Made by a program: the position numbers and the translations under genes. Positions 37,126 through 46,838 of a stretch of DNA of 64,000 bases are shown here, in pieces. Location: positions 143,869-207,868 of the forward strand of contig NZ_JAHKQH010000026.1 of NCBI RefSeq assembly GCF_018861025.1. Reading direction: 5' to 3'. Under the pieces are notes generated by a model. It did no database searches. It saw nothing but the letters and a program-made list of their open reading frames with translations, and was not told the origin of the DNA. Each line of letters starts with the position of its first letter. Positions within the stretch are counted from its first letter, which is position 1. The stretch comes from Psychrosphaera sp. B3R10 (GTDB taxonomy: Bacteria; Pseudomonadota; Gammaproteobacteria; Enterobacterales; Alteromonadaceae).

Positions 37126-39024
37126 ATGAATAAATTTACTTTTGCAATAATTCCGCTTTTAGTAATTGTTATTCCAGGCTGTAATTCAATATTTTTGCCT
37201 AAGTCAGTCACTACCGAAAATTCGAATATCAGTGCGTCCCAACAAGACGACCGTTTTTCAAAGGAGTTTGTCCCTCAATGGGCGAAAAGTGCCATTTGGT
37301 ATCAAATTTTCCCCGAACGGTTTAGAAATGGCGACGTAACAAACGATCCACAACTTATCGATGCTAAAGGTGCGGATCCTGCGGAACCGGCCAAAACTTG
37401 GGAACTTCACCCCTGGGGAAGTGACTGGTACAAACTGCAAGAGTATGAAACAACCAATGGTGAACCAGAACTTTGGAAACATCTTTTGCGCCGTCGTTAT
37501 GGCGGTGACTTACAAGGCGTCATTGACCAATTGCCTTATCTACAGGATTTAGGTATAAACGCCATCTATTTAAATCCAATATTTGACTCACCATCGTTGC
37601 ATAAATACGATGCGGTTTCATACCATCATGTCTCACCCAATTTTGGTCCCGATCCGATCGGTGATAGAAAGTTAATAGACCAAGAAAACCCACTTGACCC
37701 AGACTCTTGGGTTTGGACATCAGCCGATGAATTAGCCCTTAAGCTTATTGCAGATGCACATAAAATGGGCATTAAGATCATATTTGATGGTGTTTTTAAC
37801 CACATGGGAGTTAACAGTTTTGCTTTTAAAAATTTAATGCAACACCAGGAAAAATCACCGTTTAAAGACTGGTTTATTGTGCATAGTTTTGACGATAAAG
37901 AAGCCGGAACCACATTTGATTACGAAGGTTGGTTTGGCGTTAAATCCCTTCCTGAATTTAAAGAAGATGAAAACGGCCTAGTACAAGGTCCTAAAGATTA
38001 CGTATTCGCAGCCACCGAACGCTGGATGAATCCAAAGGGGAAAGGCGCCGAATATGGCATCGACGGCTGGCGACTCGATGTTGCATTTTGTATTGCACAT
38101 CAGTTTTGGAAAGATTGGCGCGTACATGTGAAATCCCTCAATCCAGATGCATATTTGACCGCAGAGATTGTTGATACACCCGACAATGTCAAACCTTATA
38201 TGCAAGGTGATGAGTTTGATGGCGAAATGAATTATAACTTTGCCTTTGCCGCATCTGAATTCTTTTTTAATCCCGAAAACATAGCAATAACTGCGACTGA
38301 ATTTGACCAAAAACTGGCTGAACTTCGTACCTTGTATCCAGCAGGTGTTGCCTACACAGTCCAAAATTTATTTGGTAGCCACGATTCAAATCGGATCGGT
38401 TCACATATTGTTAATCGCGGTATTGGTAACTTTAGAGATTGGGCTCAATATTTCAACCTCTCTCAAGCTGGCAATAACCGAGACTACAATGTTCGAAAAC
38501 CTAACGAACAAGAAATTAATTTACAAAAGTTATTTGTCACCCTGCAAATGACCTATGTCGGTGCTCCAATGATTTATTATGGAGACGAAGTTGGTATGTG
38601 GGGCGGTAATGATCCAGATAGCAGAAAACCAATGATTTGGTCTGACATTAACTATCAGGACGAAATAACCAACCCCGATGGAAGTCACAGAGCACCCGAT
38701 AAAGTCAGTGCTAATTTAGAGTTACGGGAACATTATAAAAAAATGATAACACTAAGAAACTCTCATCCGGCATTAAGTGTCGGCGACTACCAAACTTTAG
38801 TCACGGACGATAAAAATGGTATTTTGGCGTTTCAGCGTCAATTTGAAGACGAAACTATCTGGGTGATAATTAACAACTCAGGGGAAGCTCAAACGGTTAA
38901 CATTTCGTCTTTATCGTTTAGTAAAGCCCGTAATCTAACTACTCTCGATAATGTGATTGCCAACAACGGCTACATGACAATTGCGGTACAACCTAAATCT
39001 GGTGCTGTTTTTAAAGTAAAATAA
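37126..39024 (+). CDS. GH13 alpha-glucan hydrolase, lipoprotein (neopullulanase/cyclomaltodextrinase-like)
   Basis: This 632-aa lipoprotein (IVIPGC, Cys 19) begins its barrel with AIWYQIFPERFRNGD, typical of neopullulanase/amylase-type GH13 enzymes. Conserved regions are FDGVFNHMG, GWRLDVAF (nucleophile Asp 318), LTAEIVD (Glu 347) and FGSHDSNR (Asp 420), so it should be active. It probably processes maltodextrins or cyclic dextrins in the periplasm. It follows the histidine kinase gene, but has its own TTAACC box and is followed by a terminator. Confidence 0.88.
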   Translation: MNKFTFAIIPLLVIVIPGCNSIFLPKSVTTENSNISASQQDDRFSKEFVPQWAKSAIWYQIFPERFRNGDVTNDPQLIDAKGADPAEPAKTWELHPWGSDWYKLQEYETTNGEPELWKHLLRRRYGGDLQGVIDQLPYLQDLGINAIYLNPIFDSPSLHKYDAVSYHHVSPNFGPDPIGDRKLIDQENPLDPDSWVWTSADELALKLIADAHKMGIKIIFDGVFNHMGVNSFAFKNLMQHQEKSPFKDWFIVHSFDDKEAGTTFDYEGWFGVKSLPEFKEDENGLVQGPKDYVFAATERWMNPKGKGAEYGIDGWRLDVAFCIAHQFWKDWRVHVKSLNPDAYLTAEIVDTPDNVKPYMQGDEFDGEMNYNFAFAASEFFFNPENIAITATEFDQKLAELRTLYPAGVAYTVQNLFGSHDSNRIGSHIVNRGIGNFRDWAQYFNLSQAGNNRDYNVRKPNEQEINLQKLFVTLQMTYVGAPMIYYGDEVGMWGGNDPDSRKPMIWSDINYQDEITNPDGSHRAPDKVSANLELREHYKKMITLRNSHPALSVGDYQTLVTDDKNGILAFQRQFEDETIWVIINNSGEAQTVNISSLSFSKARNLTTLDNVIANNGYMTIAVQPKSGAVFKVK

Positions 39025-39046
39025 AATGCTTTCCAGCTAGTTATTA

Positions 39047-39082
39047 AACAGCACTTAATGCGAAAAAAAATTAAGTGCTGTT
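39047..39082 (+). terminator. Rho-independent-like terminator after GH13 37126-39024
   Basis: Perfect 12-bp arms AACAGCACTTAA and complement, loop of 12 nt rich in A, 22 nt after the stop. It isolates the next gene, which has its own promoter box. Confidence 0.7.
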
Positions 39083-39102
39083 CTCATTATCGGAGCATGT
39101 TG

Positions 39103-39135
39103 TTAACCTATTCTTAACTCTTTATTTTATAAACT
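39103..39135 (+). promoter_or_regulatory. TTAACC box plus -10 for GH97
   Basis: TTAACC-N5-TTAACT (39103-39119), 10 bp, then TAAACT (39130-39135). One mismatch in the second half-site. Same geometry as the other boxes. Confidence 0.7.
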
Positions 39136-39186
39136 CCTTCCCTAATAAACCCTGCACTATATAGATTAAGTGTAAATCCAAATAAT

Positions 39187-39210
39187 ATCCGTTTGTTTTT
39201 GGAAACGGAT
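39187..39210. promoter_or_regulatory. 8-bp inverted repeat in GH97 leader
   Basis: ATCCGTTT and AAACGGAT are separated by 8 nt and end 21 nt before the GH97 ATG. It could fold in the mRNA leader near the ribosome site or bind a dimeric repressor. Confidence 0.35.
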
Positions 39211-39231
39211 TAAGTTTAAACAGAGAAAAGT

Positions 39232-41253
39232 ATGAAAAATATTTTTGCCGTCTTAAGTGTGTTTGTCATCGCCGCTTGTTCACAAAACGCCCCTTCAAAG
39301 TCAGGCCAGCTTTCAGTTGCCTCGCCAGATAAAACATTAACGTTAGAATTTGTTGTCAACAAAAAGGGAGAAATAGGATACCAAGTTTTGCATCAAACTA
39401 AAGGAATGGTGATTGATACGTCTGCACTTGGGTTTGCTTTTAAAAACATGCCCACGCTCGACCGATTTGAGGTACTAACAACTAAACAAAACTCAGTTTT
39501 GACTGAGTGGACTTCACCTTGGGGGCAAAATAAGCAACACCAAGATAGTCATAACGAATTGTTGGTCAAGTTTAAAGAGAAAGACGGTGGCCGGTTACTA
39601 AATGTCAGAGTTCGTGCATTTAATGATGGTGTCGGTTTCCGCTACGAATTTCCTCAGCAAGACTCCATGAATGACGTCGTAATCATGGACGAAAAAACTC
39701 AATTTATATTACCTACGGAGCAGCAAGCATGGTGGATAGAAGCCAATTATGACTCTTACGAAAAACCTTATCAACATACGCCTCTTTCACAAGTTAAACA
39801 TGCAAATACCCCTCTGACTATGGTAGCACCAAATGGGTTACATATTAGTATTCATGAAGCGGCTTTAACTGACTACTCTAGTATGACTCTGATTTCTAAA
39901 ACTAAAAATACATTAGAAGCCGAACTTGTGCCCTGGGCGAATGGCGAAAAAGTGGTCAAAACCGTTCCTTTTAATACGCCTTGGCGCACCATACAAATTA
40001 GCGATAATGCCGCAGGCCTTGCTAATTCAGACTTAATTTTAAATTTGAACGAACCAAATCAGTTAGCGGATACCAGCTGGATTAAGCCAATGACTTACAT
40101 GGGCATTTGGTGGGAGATCCATTTAGGCGTTGGAACTTGGAATATGGGTGAACGCCATGCAGCAACTACAGAACGCGCCATAAAGTACATTGATTTTGCC
40201 GTTGAAAATAATGTTGGCGGTGTGTTATTTGAAGGTTGGAACAAAGGTTGGGGACAGTGGGGAAAACGTGAGGCTTATGTGGTACCAGCCGATGATTTTG
40301 ACCTCCAAAAAGTGGCTGATTATGCTCGTGAGAAAGGCGTTAAAATAATTGGCCACAACGAAACGGAAGGCCGAATTGAAGCCTATGAATCCCACGTTGA
40401 AGAAATTTTTAAGATCTATACCGATCTTGGTATTAACACCGTAAAAACCGGCTATGTTGCAGAAAAAGGCTTTATTAACGGCGAGCATCATCAAGGCCAA
40501 TATGGCGTTAATCACTACCGTAAAATTGTGAAGCTCGCTGCACAATATAAGATTATGATAAATGCCCACGAGCCAATCAAAGACACAGGTATTCGACGCA
40601 CATGGCCAAATATGATGACACGTGAAGGTGCCAAAGGCGGTGAATGGAATGCATGGAGTGAAGGGAATTCTGCAGAGTATTTATTAACACTGCCTTTTAC
40701 TCGTTTATTAGCAGGGCCTATGGATTATACCCCTGGTATTTTTGATATCGATTACAGTCATTTTGAAGGTAAACGATACAATTGGGCAGGCGAACCGCAA
40801 ACGGGTGACTATCGTGTACATACCACACTTGCCAGGCAATTAGCCGACATGGTGATATTATACAGCCCGTTACAAATGGCGTCCGATGCCGTTGAAAACT
40901 ACGAAGATCATCCGGCATTTACATTTATTCGAGACTTAAAAATGGACTTTGAGAGCTCGTTTGTTGTTGATGCAAAAATAGGTGAATACATTACGGTTGT
41001 GCGTCAAACAGGTAACGAATGGTTTATCGGCAGCGGCACCAATAACACCGCCCGCACATTACGATTAACATTGGATTTTTTGCCAAAAAGCCAAACGTTT
41101 ATTGCGGAAATTTATCGTGACGATACAGACACCCACTTCGAAACAAATCCAGAGTCTTACAAGATAGAGAAAATAGAAGTGACCAGTACCGATGAATTAC
41201 CTTTAATATTGGCACCCGGTGGTGGTCAAGCAATTCGAATTTCAGCTAAATAA
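39232..41253 (+). CDS. GH97 alpha-glucosidase (SusB-like), lipoprotein
   Basis: This 673-aa lipoprotein (FVIAAC, Cys 16) has the GH97 layout: an N-terminal beta-sandwich (about 25-290), a TIM barrel from WIKPMTYMGIWWEIHLG, and a C-terminal sheet. The barrel carries INAHEPIKDTGIRRTWPN and TREGAKGGEWNAW. The Glu in NAHE is the pattern of inverting alpha-glucosidases like SusB of Bacteroides. It would release glucose from malto-oligosaccharides in the periplasm. It is a single-gene unit between two terminators and has its own TTAACC box. Confidence 0.92.
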   Translation: MKNIFAVLSVFVIAACSQNAPSKSGQLSVASPDKTLTLEFVVNKKGEIGYQVLHQTKGMVIDTSALGFAFKNMPTLDRFEVLTTKQNSVLTEWTSPWGQNKQHQDSHNELLVKFKEKDGGRLLNVRVRAFNDGVGFRYEFPQQDSMNDVVIMDEKTQFILPTEQQAWWIEANYDSYEKPYQHTPLSQVKHANTPLTMVAPNGLHISIHEAALTDYSSMTLISKTKNTLEAELVPWANGEKVVKTVPFNTPWRTIQISDNAAGLANSDLILNLNEPNQLADTSWIKPMTYMGIWWEIHLGVGTWNMGERHAATTERAIKYIDFAVENNVGGVLFEGWNKGWGQWGKREAYVVPADDFDLQKVADYAREKGVKIIGHNETEGRIEAYESHVEEIFKIYTDLGINTVKTGYVAEKGFINGEHHQGQYGVNHYRKIVKLAAQYKIMINAHEPIKDTGIRRTWPNMMTREGAKGGEWNAWSEGNSAEYLLTLPFTRLLAGPMDYTPGIFDIDYSHFEGKRYNWAGEPQTGDYRVHTTLARQLADMVILYSPLQMASDAVENYEDHPAFTFIRDLKMDFESSFVVDAKIGEYITVVRQTGNEWFIGSGTNNTARTLRLTLDFLPKSQTFIAEIYRDDTDTHFETNPESYKIEKIEVTSTDELPLILAPGGGQAIRISAK

Positions 41254-41266
41254 TCAATGCAGTTTC

Positions 41267-41300
41267 AAGCCTTACAAGTTAAGTTAATCTTGTAAGGCTT
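41267..41300. terminator. Bidirectional hairpin between GH97 and IS3 OrfA-like gene
   Basis: Perfect 12-bp arms AAGCCTTACAAG and complement with a 10-nt loop lie 13 nt after the GH97 stop and 17 nt after the stop of the convergent small gene. Confidence 0.65.
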
Positions 41301-41317
41301 ATCGTTCCTCGATAGTC

Positions 41318-41584
41318 TTATGCTGAAAGTAGCTTTAACTTTTCATTAAGTTTGCTGTTTTCGCGGATTAGACGTTTGTTCTCTCTTTCCAATTGTTTTA
41401 GTTTTTGCGCATCTAATCTTGCCTTATCTGGCAACAACATACCCTGTTCATACAAATGAAGCCATTTTACCAAGTTTCTTTTTCCCGCCTTAAATTTTTC
41501 TGATGCGGCTTGGATGGTCATCTGATTTTCGATAATCGTTTTTACACATTGGAGTTTAAATTCGTCACTATAATTTTTGGGCAT
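41318..41584 (-). CDS. IS3-family OrfA-like HTH protein, orphan
   Basis: This 88-aa protein matches the transposase OrfA of IS3-type elements: KNYSDEFKLQCVKTIIEN, a helix-turn-helix (MTIQAASEKFKAGKRNLVKW) and a C-terminal leucine zipper (LKQLERENKRLIRENSKLNE). No OrfB follows: the DNA beyond its stop is a terminator and then the GH97 gene, and I see no terminal inverted repeats. It is either an insertion-sequence remnant or a domesticated DNA-binding protein. A TTAACC box with a -10 hexamer points at it from about 215-250 nt upstream. Confidence 0.8.
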   Translation of the reverse strand: MPKNYSDEFKLQCVKTIIENQMTIQAASEKFKAGKRNLVKWLHLYEQGMLLPDKARLDAQKLKQLERENKRLIRENSKLNEKLKLLSA

Positions 41585-41800
41585 AACTGCAACTCTGTCT
41601 ACGCTTTGTATCTATTACCGATAACTTATTAAGGGCAATCTCTTTTACGAATTGTCCTTTTTAAGGGGTGTTGAAAATTGTATTCAGCTAAATTACGTTA
41701 TTTCTAAACACATCTTTAAAAATGCCTTAATGCAATCATTCCACTGAACGGCATTCTAAGTTACCGAAACACAATGTAATCCGTATAGCCGTGTTTATTA

Positions 41801-41833
41801 ATCTTAAACTATGCAAGGTTAGAATAAGGTTAA
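41801..41833 (-). promoter_or_regulatory. TTAACC box plus -10, pointing toward OrfA-like gene
   Basis: On the minus strand TTAACC-N5-CTAACC (41833-41817) is followed after 10 bp by TAAGAT (41806-41801). One mismatch. The leader to the OrfA-like ATG would be about 210 nt. Confidence 0.6.
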
Positions 41834-41857
41834 GTTTAAGTTTAAGTTTAAGTTTAT
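41830..41857. repeat. TTTAAG hexamer repeat
   Basis: Four or more copies of TTTAAG in tandem, overlapping the end of the minus-strand TTAACC box. It may be replication slippage that grew from the box itself. Confidence 0.7.
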
Positions 41858-41990
41858 AATAAATAGATATTACTATTTAAAAGAATATCAAAGGACAACA
41901 AACGCTATAATGAGACCAGTCACACCCTAACGAATTAATATTAATAGATTATATTTAAACACGAATGAGATAAATTATTTACAGGAGTTC

Positions 41991-42023
41991 TTAACCAAAA
42001 ATTAACCCCGCCCAACATATTAT
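41991..42023 (+). promoter_or_regulatory. TTAACC box plus -10 for GH13-CBM 42190-44955
   Basis: TTAACC-N5-TTAACC (41991-42007), 10 bp, then TATTAT (42018-42023). The predicted leader is about 160 nt and contains a small open frame at 42051-42140. Confidence 0.8.
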
Positions 42024-42050
42024 TGCACCATCTTTTATGAATTGTGCTTG

Positions 42051-42140
42051 ATGTTATACGGACAATTATTATTCATGGAACTATCCTCTTGGATAACAAT
42101 CACTAGTCTGTATCTGTTCATTTCTCTTTATAAGCGGTAA
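42051..42140 (+). CDS. Possible 29-aa leader peptide, hydrophobic
   Basis: An ATG-started frame encodes a short peptide with one hydrophobic stretch (WITITSLYLFISLYKR at the C-terminus). It lies between the predicted start site and the GH13 gene, ending 49 nt before the ATG at 42190. A second in-frame ATG would give 21 residues. No clear ribosome site was seen. It may be a small membrane peptide, a leader peptide or chance. Confidence 0.2.
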   Translation: MLYGQLLFMELSSWITITSLYLFISLYKR

Positions 42141-42189
42141 CTCAAATTAAAAACAAAATTTGAAAAAAATAATAATTAAGGGTTTGTTC

Positions 42190-44955
42190 ATGAATATAAA
42201 AATAATAATTGGGCTTAGTGTTTTCTCGCTGCTCTGCGGTTGCTCTAGCGACTCTGACTCAAGTGATGACGCCACCAATCAACAAGAAACAACAGCAAGT
42301 ACGCCATTACCAATCACACCTCCCATTGTGGCAAATGACGACGACCGATTTATTGATACTGATCTAGATGGTATCGCAGACAAGTTAGATATGTGCAGCG
42401 AAACCATAAGCAATGCAGAAGTTGATGCCCAGGGTTGTTTAACGTCAATCCGCATTCAAGCAGAAGATTATATTGAATACCTTGATTTAACCGATGGGAA
42501 TGCCGGAGCTCAATACCGCAATGACAACGTGGATATTTTTACTGCGGGTGATACAGACGCCGGATATGCAATTAGAGACACCCAAATTGCTGAATGGCTA
42601 AGTTATAAAGTCACTTTACCAGAGGGCTATTATCAATTAAACAGCCGTGTTGCCTCCTCAACAGGTGCAGGTCAATACAGTATTTATCTCAATGACCAAC
42701 CAATAGGCTTAGACACAATTAATCATGTTATTGGTGATGATAAAAGTTGGAGTACGCGCCGCGTGACTAAAACTCTAATTTCAGCCGGTGAGCACACGCT
42801 GAAGGTCTTTATCGACGAAGCGGGCGTTGACTTAAACTGGTTGGAATTTGTCGCCACAGGGCCAACCGTGTCATGTGAAGATGGTAAACCAACACTTGAA
42901 AGCAACTTTGAATGTGAAGTAACACCGTTGACGGCGGAACAATCTAAAGCAACCCAGGACCGGATTTTCTATGAAATGAATTTCAGCGTACTTGGCCGCG
43001 ACAACGCGTTGCAAAAGGTCACAGCGCAACTTGATCACATAACCTCTTTAAACGTTGATACCCTATGGTTAATGCCTCTTCATCCTCGTGGTGGCACAAC
43101 CGAAACGACTTTTAACGTAAACTATTTATTACCTGATAGAGAATACAGCCTAAGCCCTTATGGGATTTCTGACTACCTTACTATTGAAGAAAATCTTGGC
43201 GATATTAACGATTTACGGTTATTGATAAATGAAGCACACAAACGTGGCGTGTCCGTTATTTTAGATTGGGTGGCAAATCATACATCGTGGAATCATCCTT
43301 GGTTATTAAACAAAGACTGGTATACCCAAATAGACAATGTCGTTGTACAACCTCAAGAATTTGCATGGTATGACGTTGCAGATCTGAATTTTGACAACTC
43401 GCAAATGCGTGCTGCAATGATCGACAGTATGATTTACTGGATTAACATTGGCGTAGATGGATTCCGATGTGATTACGCTGAGGGGGTTCCAGATGATTTC
43501 TGGCAAGCCGCCATCAGCCAAATCAGAGACGTTAACCCCAACGCCATTATGTTGGCTGAAGGCACTGTTAACCATTTAAACTTAGGGTTTGATTTAACCT
43601 ATTCGTGGGAATCGAACACCAGTGTTAAAGACGCCATTGAAACTGCAGATGCGACGCTAGTAACCGCTCGTCAAGAATTACAAAACTCAACCTACAACAT
43701 GCAAGCGGGTACACATTTACTACGATACTCAACAAATCATGACCTATCTGCGTGGGAAGAAAATCCAATTCAAATCGCTTGCGTTCAAATAGAAGAAGAT
43801 TGCACAGCATTTACCGAACTTGCACAACAAGGTGCACTTGCACAATTTGCATTGCATTTATTTTACGGTGACGTGCCATTAATTTACAGTGGCCAAGAAG
43901 TTGGTGAAGAAAAAAACATCAGTTTCTATGGCGATGACATCATTGATTGGACCAAAAACGCAGGCGTATTAGCCGAGTATCAACAGTTACTTTCTTATTA
44001 TTCTGATTCAACAATTACCAAGTTAGGGATTGAAAAGTCCTATCCAGATGACACAGTTGTCGCTGTGCAAAAAACACATGGCGACAAACGGCTGGTAATG
44101 TTAACCAATGTCCTAAAAACAGAAAACACCTTCATTATTCCAGAAGGTTTACAGGGAGATTATGTCAATGCGTTAACTGGTCAAACTGTGGTTTTAGATA
44201 CCAATTTTGTCTTAAGTGCGTTTGAGTATGTATTACTTACTCAAGATTATGCTGAAGCGGGTCCAGCCTACGGAGATACTCAATTGTATATTCGCAGCGA
44301 TTTTAATGGTTGGTCAGCTTATGATCCTATGATTTATGTTGGGAATAAAACCTACATAGGTGCCGCAAATATCAGTGCTACTGGCAGTTTCTATTTCAAA
44401 TTTGCTAATGCTGAATGGAACTTCCGAATTGGCGCCGAAGGCATAGCACCACTTGACCAACCTTTAGTTTTGTCAATTCTTACGGATGATTATGACCCAG
44501 CGCAAACACTGCAAATTGACGACATAGGACTTTATGTCTTTACGTTAAATACCCAAGATCCAAACGCACCGGTATTAACCATAAGCAAAGATATTACAAC
44601 TTACGCTGGTGTTCCACTTTACATCCGTGGCTTTGATGATATTTGGGACACATCTAGACCCATGACTTACTTTGGGGCTGGTTATTACGCTTTTGATATT
44701 ATCGCAAATCAAAATGCCGACTTGAGTTTCAGCAAGTACTTTAAAATAGCCTCAGAAGCCTGGAGCAATCCCAATGCAGGCGGCGCACAAATTGTATTAA
44801 ACGGCGACTTTGTGGTAGTACAAGAAGTTGACGATGCAATGAGCTTAGGTTTAACTGAGCAGACTAAATTGCGTATTATTTATCATGCAATTGACGACAC
44901 CACAAACGAAGGTGAAGTTACGGTATTATCTTTACCACTTCCCCCTTCGGATTAG
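42190..44955 (+). CDS. Multidomain GH13 amylase with CBM6-like and SusE/F-like modules, lipoprotein
   Basis: This protein of about 921 aa has a lipoprotein signal (MNIKIIIGLSVFSLLCGC), a calcium-type segment (DTDLDGIADKLDMC), and a CBM6/35-like module (about 85-225, from IRIQAEDYIEYLDL). The GH13 barrel shows LDWVANHT, GFRCDYAEG (Asp about 428), MLAEGTV (Glu about 457) and STNHD (Asp about 518). Two C-terminal beta modules (about 720-915) start with LYIRSDFNGW and LYIRGFDDIW. The same pair ends the pullulanase homologue at 50674. ATG 42190 has AAGGG upstream and is preferred to TTG 42160. It is an active-looking surface or periplasmic amylase with glucan-binding domains. Confidence 0.88.
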   Translation: MNIKIIIGLSVFSLLCGCSSDSDSSDDATNQQETTASTPLPITPPIVANDDDRFIDTDLDGIADKLDMCSETISNAEVDAQGCLTSIRIQAEDYIEYLDLTDGNAGAQYRNDNVDIFTAGDTDAGYAIRDTQIAEWLSYKVTLPEGYYQLNSRVASSTGAGQYSIYLNDQPIGLDTINHVIGDDKSWSTRRVTKTLISAGEHTLKVFIDEAGVDLNWLEFVATGPTVSCEDGKPTLESNFECEVTPLTAEQSKATQDRIFYEMNFSVLGRDNALQKVTAQLDHITSLNVDTLWLMPLHPRGGTTETTFNVNYLLPDREYSLSPYGISDYLTIEENLGDINDLRLLINEAHKRGVSVILDWVANHTSWNHPWLLNKDWYTQIDNVVVQPQEFAWYDVADLNFDNSQMRAAMIDSMIYWINIGVDGFRCDYAEGVPDDFWQAAISQIRDVNPNAIMLAEGTVNHLNLGFDLTYSWESNTSVKDAIETADATLVTARQELQNSTYNMQAGTHLLRYSTNHDLSAWEENPIQIACVQIEEDCTAFTELAQQGALAQFALHLFYGDVPLIYSGQEVGEEKNISFYGDDIIDWTKNAGVLAEYQQLLSYYSDSTITKLGIEKSYPDDTVVAVQKTHGDKRLVMLTNVLKTENTFIIPEGLQGDYVNALTGQTVVLDTNFVLSAFEYVLLTQDYAEAGPAYGDTQLYIRSDFNGWSAYDPMIYVGNKTYIGAANISATGSFYFKFANAEWNFRIGAEGIAPLDQPLVLSILTDDYDPAQTLQIDDIGLYVFTLNTQDPNAPVLTISKDITTYAGVPLYIRGFDDIWDTSRPMTYFGAGYYAFDIIANQNADLSFSKYFKIASEAWSNPNAGGAQIVLNGDFVVVQEVDDAMSLGLTEQTKLRIIYHAIDDTTNEGEVTVLSLPLPPSD

Positions 44956-45001
44956 CGTTTTAGAAAGTAAGATAAATAAAACACTACATTAGAAGTTAAT
45001 G

Positions 45002-45037
45002 TTAAAAACCTCAAACCCCCATATTTGAGGTTTTTAA
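45002..45037. terminator. Bidirectional terminator after GH13-CBM gene
   Basis: Perfect 14-bp arms TTAAAAACCTCAAA and complement with an 8-nt loop; the right arm ends in TTTTTAA. It lies 46 nt past the stop. Confidence 0.8.
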
Positions 45038-45512
45038 TGTCTAATAATTTGGATGATTATTAATCTAACCAGTAGCACATAAAACAGTTTTACCACATTA
45101 TTAATCACTGCTATCCCCCTTTAAAAACCAGATCATAACTGAATTCAGGACACAATTCAGCCAAGTAGGCATCACTGCATATTTTCCAATGTTCAGCACA
45201 TCGGAGACAAGCACACATATGAAGTTGACTGGCATTACAGCTCGTTTATTCATGTACACATTTAAAACTAGATAACTCGTGGAAATCGGTTGACGTAGTG
45301 ACTGATGTAGATTTGGAGAGGTAAACAAAGCGGCTTTTCCTCGCCTTAAATAACATTGAAACAGGTGTTTGGGGAAGTAAAAAGCAGTTAAAACGTCTGA
45401 TAAATGATGTAATAACAGTTCAGCAGGTCTAATAACCGCGTTCGATAGATAAATGGACGGCATTCTTAACAAGGAGACGATTTAGGTTAACTCGTCTCCA
45501 CAAATCTAATTA
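45038..45512. other. Intergenic stretch with an unexplained 123-codon frame
   Basis: A minus-strand frame at 45101-45472 (ATG/TTG start, hydrophobic and Cys-containing) lies just downstream of the MFS transporter gene. Its sequence matches no family I know. Another frame on the same strand reads a short Cys-rich peptide with CACLRCAEHW. This could be a decayed gene. I see no RNA or box here. Confidence 0.3.
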
Positions 45513-46838
45513 TTACTTAGGAATAACGGCATTGGCTGCCAATTTATCCGATGGTGTTGCGCAATAAATACCGTAAAATGCAATATAAACAAAACAAAGA
45601 ACAGGTACGACAAACGCATATTGTAAACCAATCGCATCGGCGATACTCCCCTGAATCAACGGTAAAATCGCGCCGCCAACGATGGCTAAGCACAAAATGC
45701 CAGACCCTTGACTGGTGTGCTTTTTTAATCCAGTAATTGCCAAGCTGAAGATGGTGGGGAACATTATTGAGTTGCATAAACCAACCAATAATATTGCCCA
45801 CATGGCTAAATACCCCGTAGAGAACATAACGCACAACAACAAAAGCACTGCGCACATTGCGTTAAATGACAATAATTTTGCAGCTGATATTTTCTGCATT
45901 ACTGCAGCACCGATAAATCGGCCGACCATCGCGCCGCCAAAATAATAGGCTATATAATTAGCAGCTTGGGACTCTTCTAAACCCGCAATAGAATCCATCG
46001 ACAAGAAACTAATGAGAAAACTGCCGATCCCAACCTCAGCACCGACATAAACAAATATTCCGACTGCTCCTAAGGTGAGCTTGGGGAACTGCCACGCCGA
46101 ACCTTCACTTTGTTTTTGGTCGCCATCAACGTTGTTTGCGCCTAATTTAGGTAAATTAATGAAGGAAAATATAACGGCTAAACAAAACAGAACGCCGGCC
46201 AAAAGCAAATAAGGTATTTGTATAGCCAATATGTCATTTTCTGTTATCGACGACAAAATTAGCCAACTGCCAAAAAATGGTGCAAGCGTGGTACCCAATG
46301 AATTAAACGCCTGCGAAAGTGTTAGTCGAGACGAGGCCGTTTTTTCTGCACCTAACACACTAACAAATGGATTAGCGGAAACTTGCAATAGTGTAACTCC
46401 CGTCGCGAGAACAAAAAGCGCCCCCAAAAAGAAGTTATAAGACGAATAACTGGCTGCCGGATAAAATAGTAAACATCCTAAACAGGCTATTAGTAATCCT
46501 GTGACGATGCCCTTTTGAAAGCCAATTTTACTAACAAGCTTGCCCGCAGGTATCGATGAAATAAAATAGGCCCCAAAAAAGCAAAATTGAACCAACATGA
46601 CTTGTGTATAATTTAAGGCGAATAACCCCTTTAGATAGGGAATTAAGATATCGTTGAGGCAAGTAATAAAACCCCACATAAAAAACAACGCGATCAATGA
46701 CCTTAGCGCAAATTTGTAGTTTTTATCCTCCAGTGAATTGGCTGAATTTTGAGCGTTTCCCAAACTAAAAGTTTGCCCTTCTATTAACTGCCCTTTACCT
46801 GCTGATTCATTCAATATTGCCTGTTCTGGTACTGCCAT
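45513..46838 (-). CDS. MFS sugar:proton symporter (FucP/GluP-type)
   Basis: This 441-aa inner-membrane transporter has 12 predicted helices. The first contains [20 protein letters not shown] and later blocks include [21 protein letters not shown] and [20 protein letters not shown], all characteristic of the FucP/GluP sugar symporters. In this locus it probably takes up glucose or maltose from the periplasm. ATG 46838 follows AAGGA. A slightly degenerate TTAACC box with a near-perfect -10 lies about 200 nt upstream. Confidence 0.88.
   Translation of the reverse strand: MAVPEQAILNESAGKGQLIEGQTFSLGNAQNSANSLEDKNYKFALRSLIALFFMWGFITCLNDILIPYLKGLFALNYTQVMLVQFCFFGAYFISSIPAGKLVSKIGFQKGIVTGLLIACLGCLLFYPAASYSSYNFFLGALFVLATGVTLLQVSANPFVSVLGAEKTASSRLTLSQAFNSLGTTLAPFFGSWLILSSITENDILAIQIPYLLLAGVLFCLAVIFSFINLPKLGANNVDGDQKQSEGSAWQFPKLTLGAVGIFVYVGAEVGIGSFLISFLSMDSIAGLEESQAANYIAYYFGGAMVGRFIGAAVMQKISAAKLLSFNAMCAVLLLLCVMFSTGYLAMWAILLVGLCNSIMFPTIFSLAITGLKKHTSQGSGILCLAIVGGAILPLIQGSIADAIGLQYAFVVPVLCFVYIAFYGIYCATPSDKLAANAVIPK

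Larger units (their letters stand above)
41585..41990. other. Intergenic region between OrfA-like gene and GH13 promoter
   Basis: This stretch of about 400 bp holds no recognisable gene. It contains a minus-strand TTAACC box (41801-41833) and a fourfold hexamer repeat TTTAAG (41830-41857). Confidence 0.5.

Noticed and set aside
41318-41584. Complete IS3 element
   Set aside because: No OrfB frame and no terminal inverted repeats or target duplication could be seen around the OrfA-like gene.
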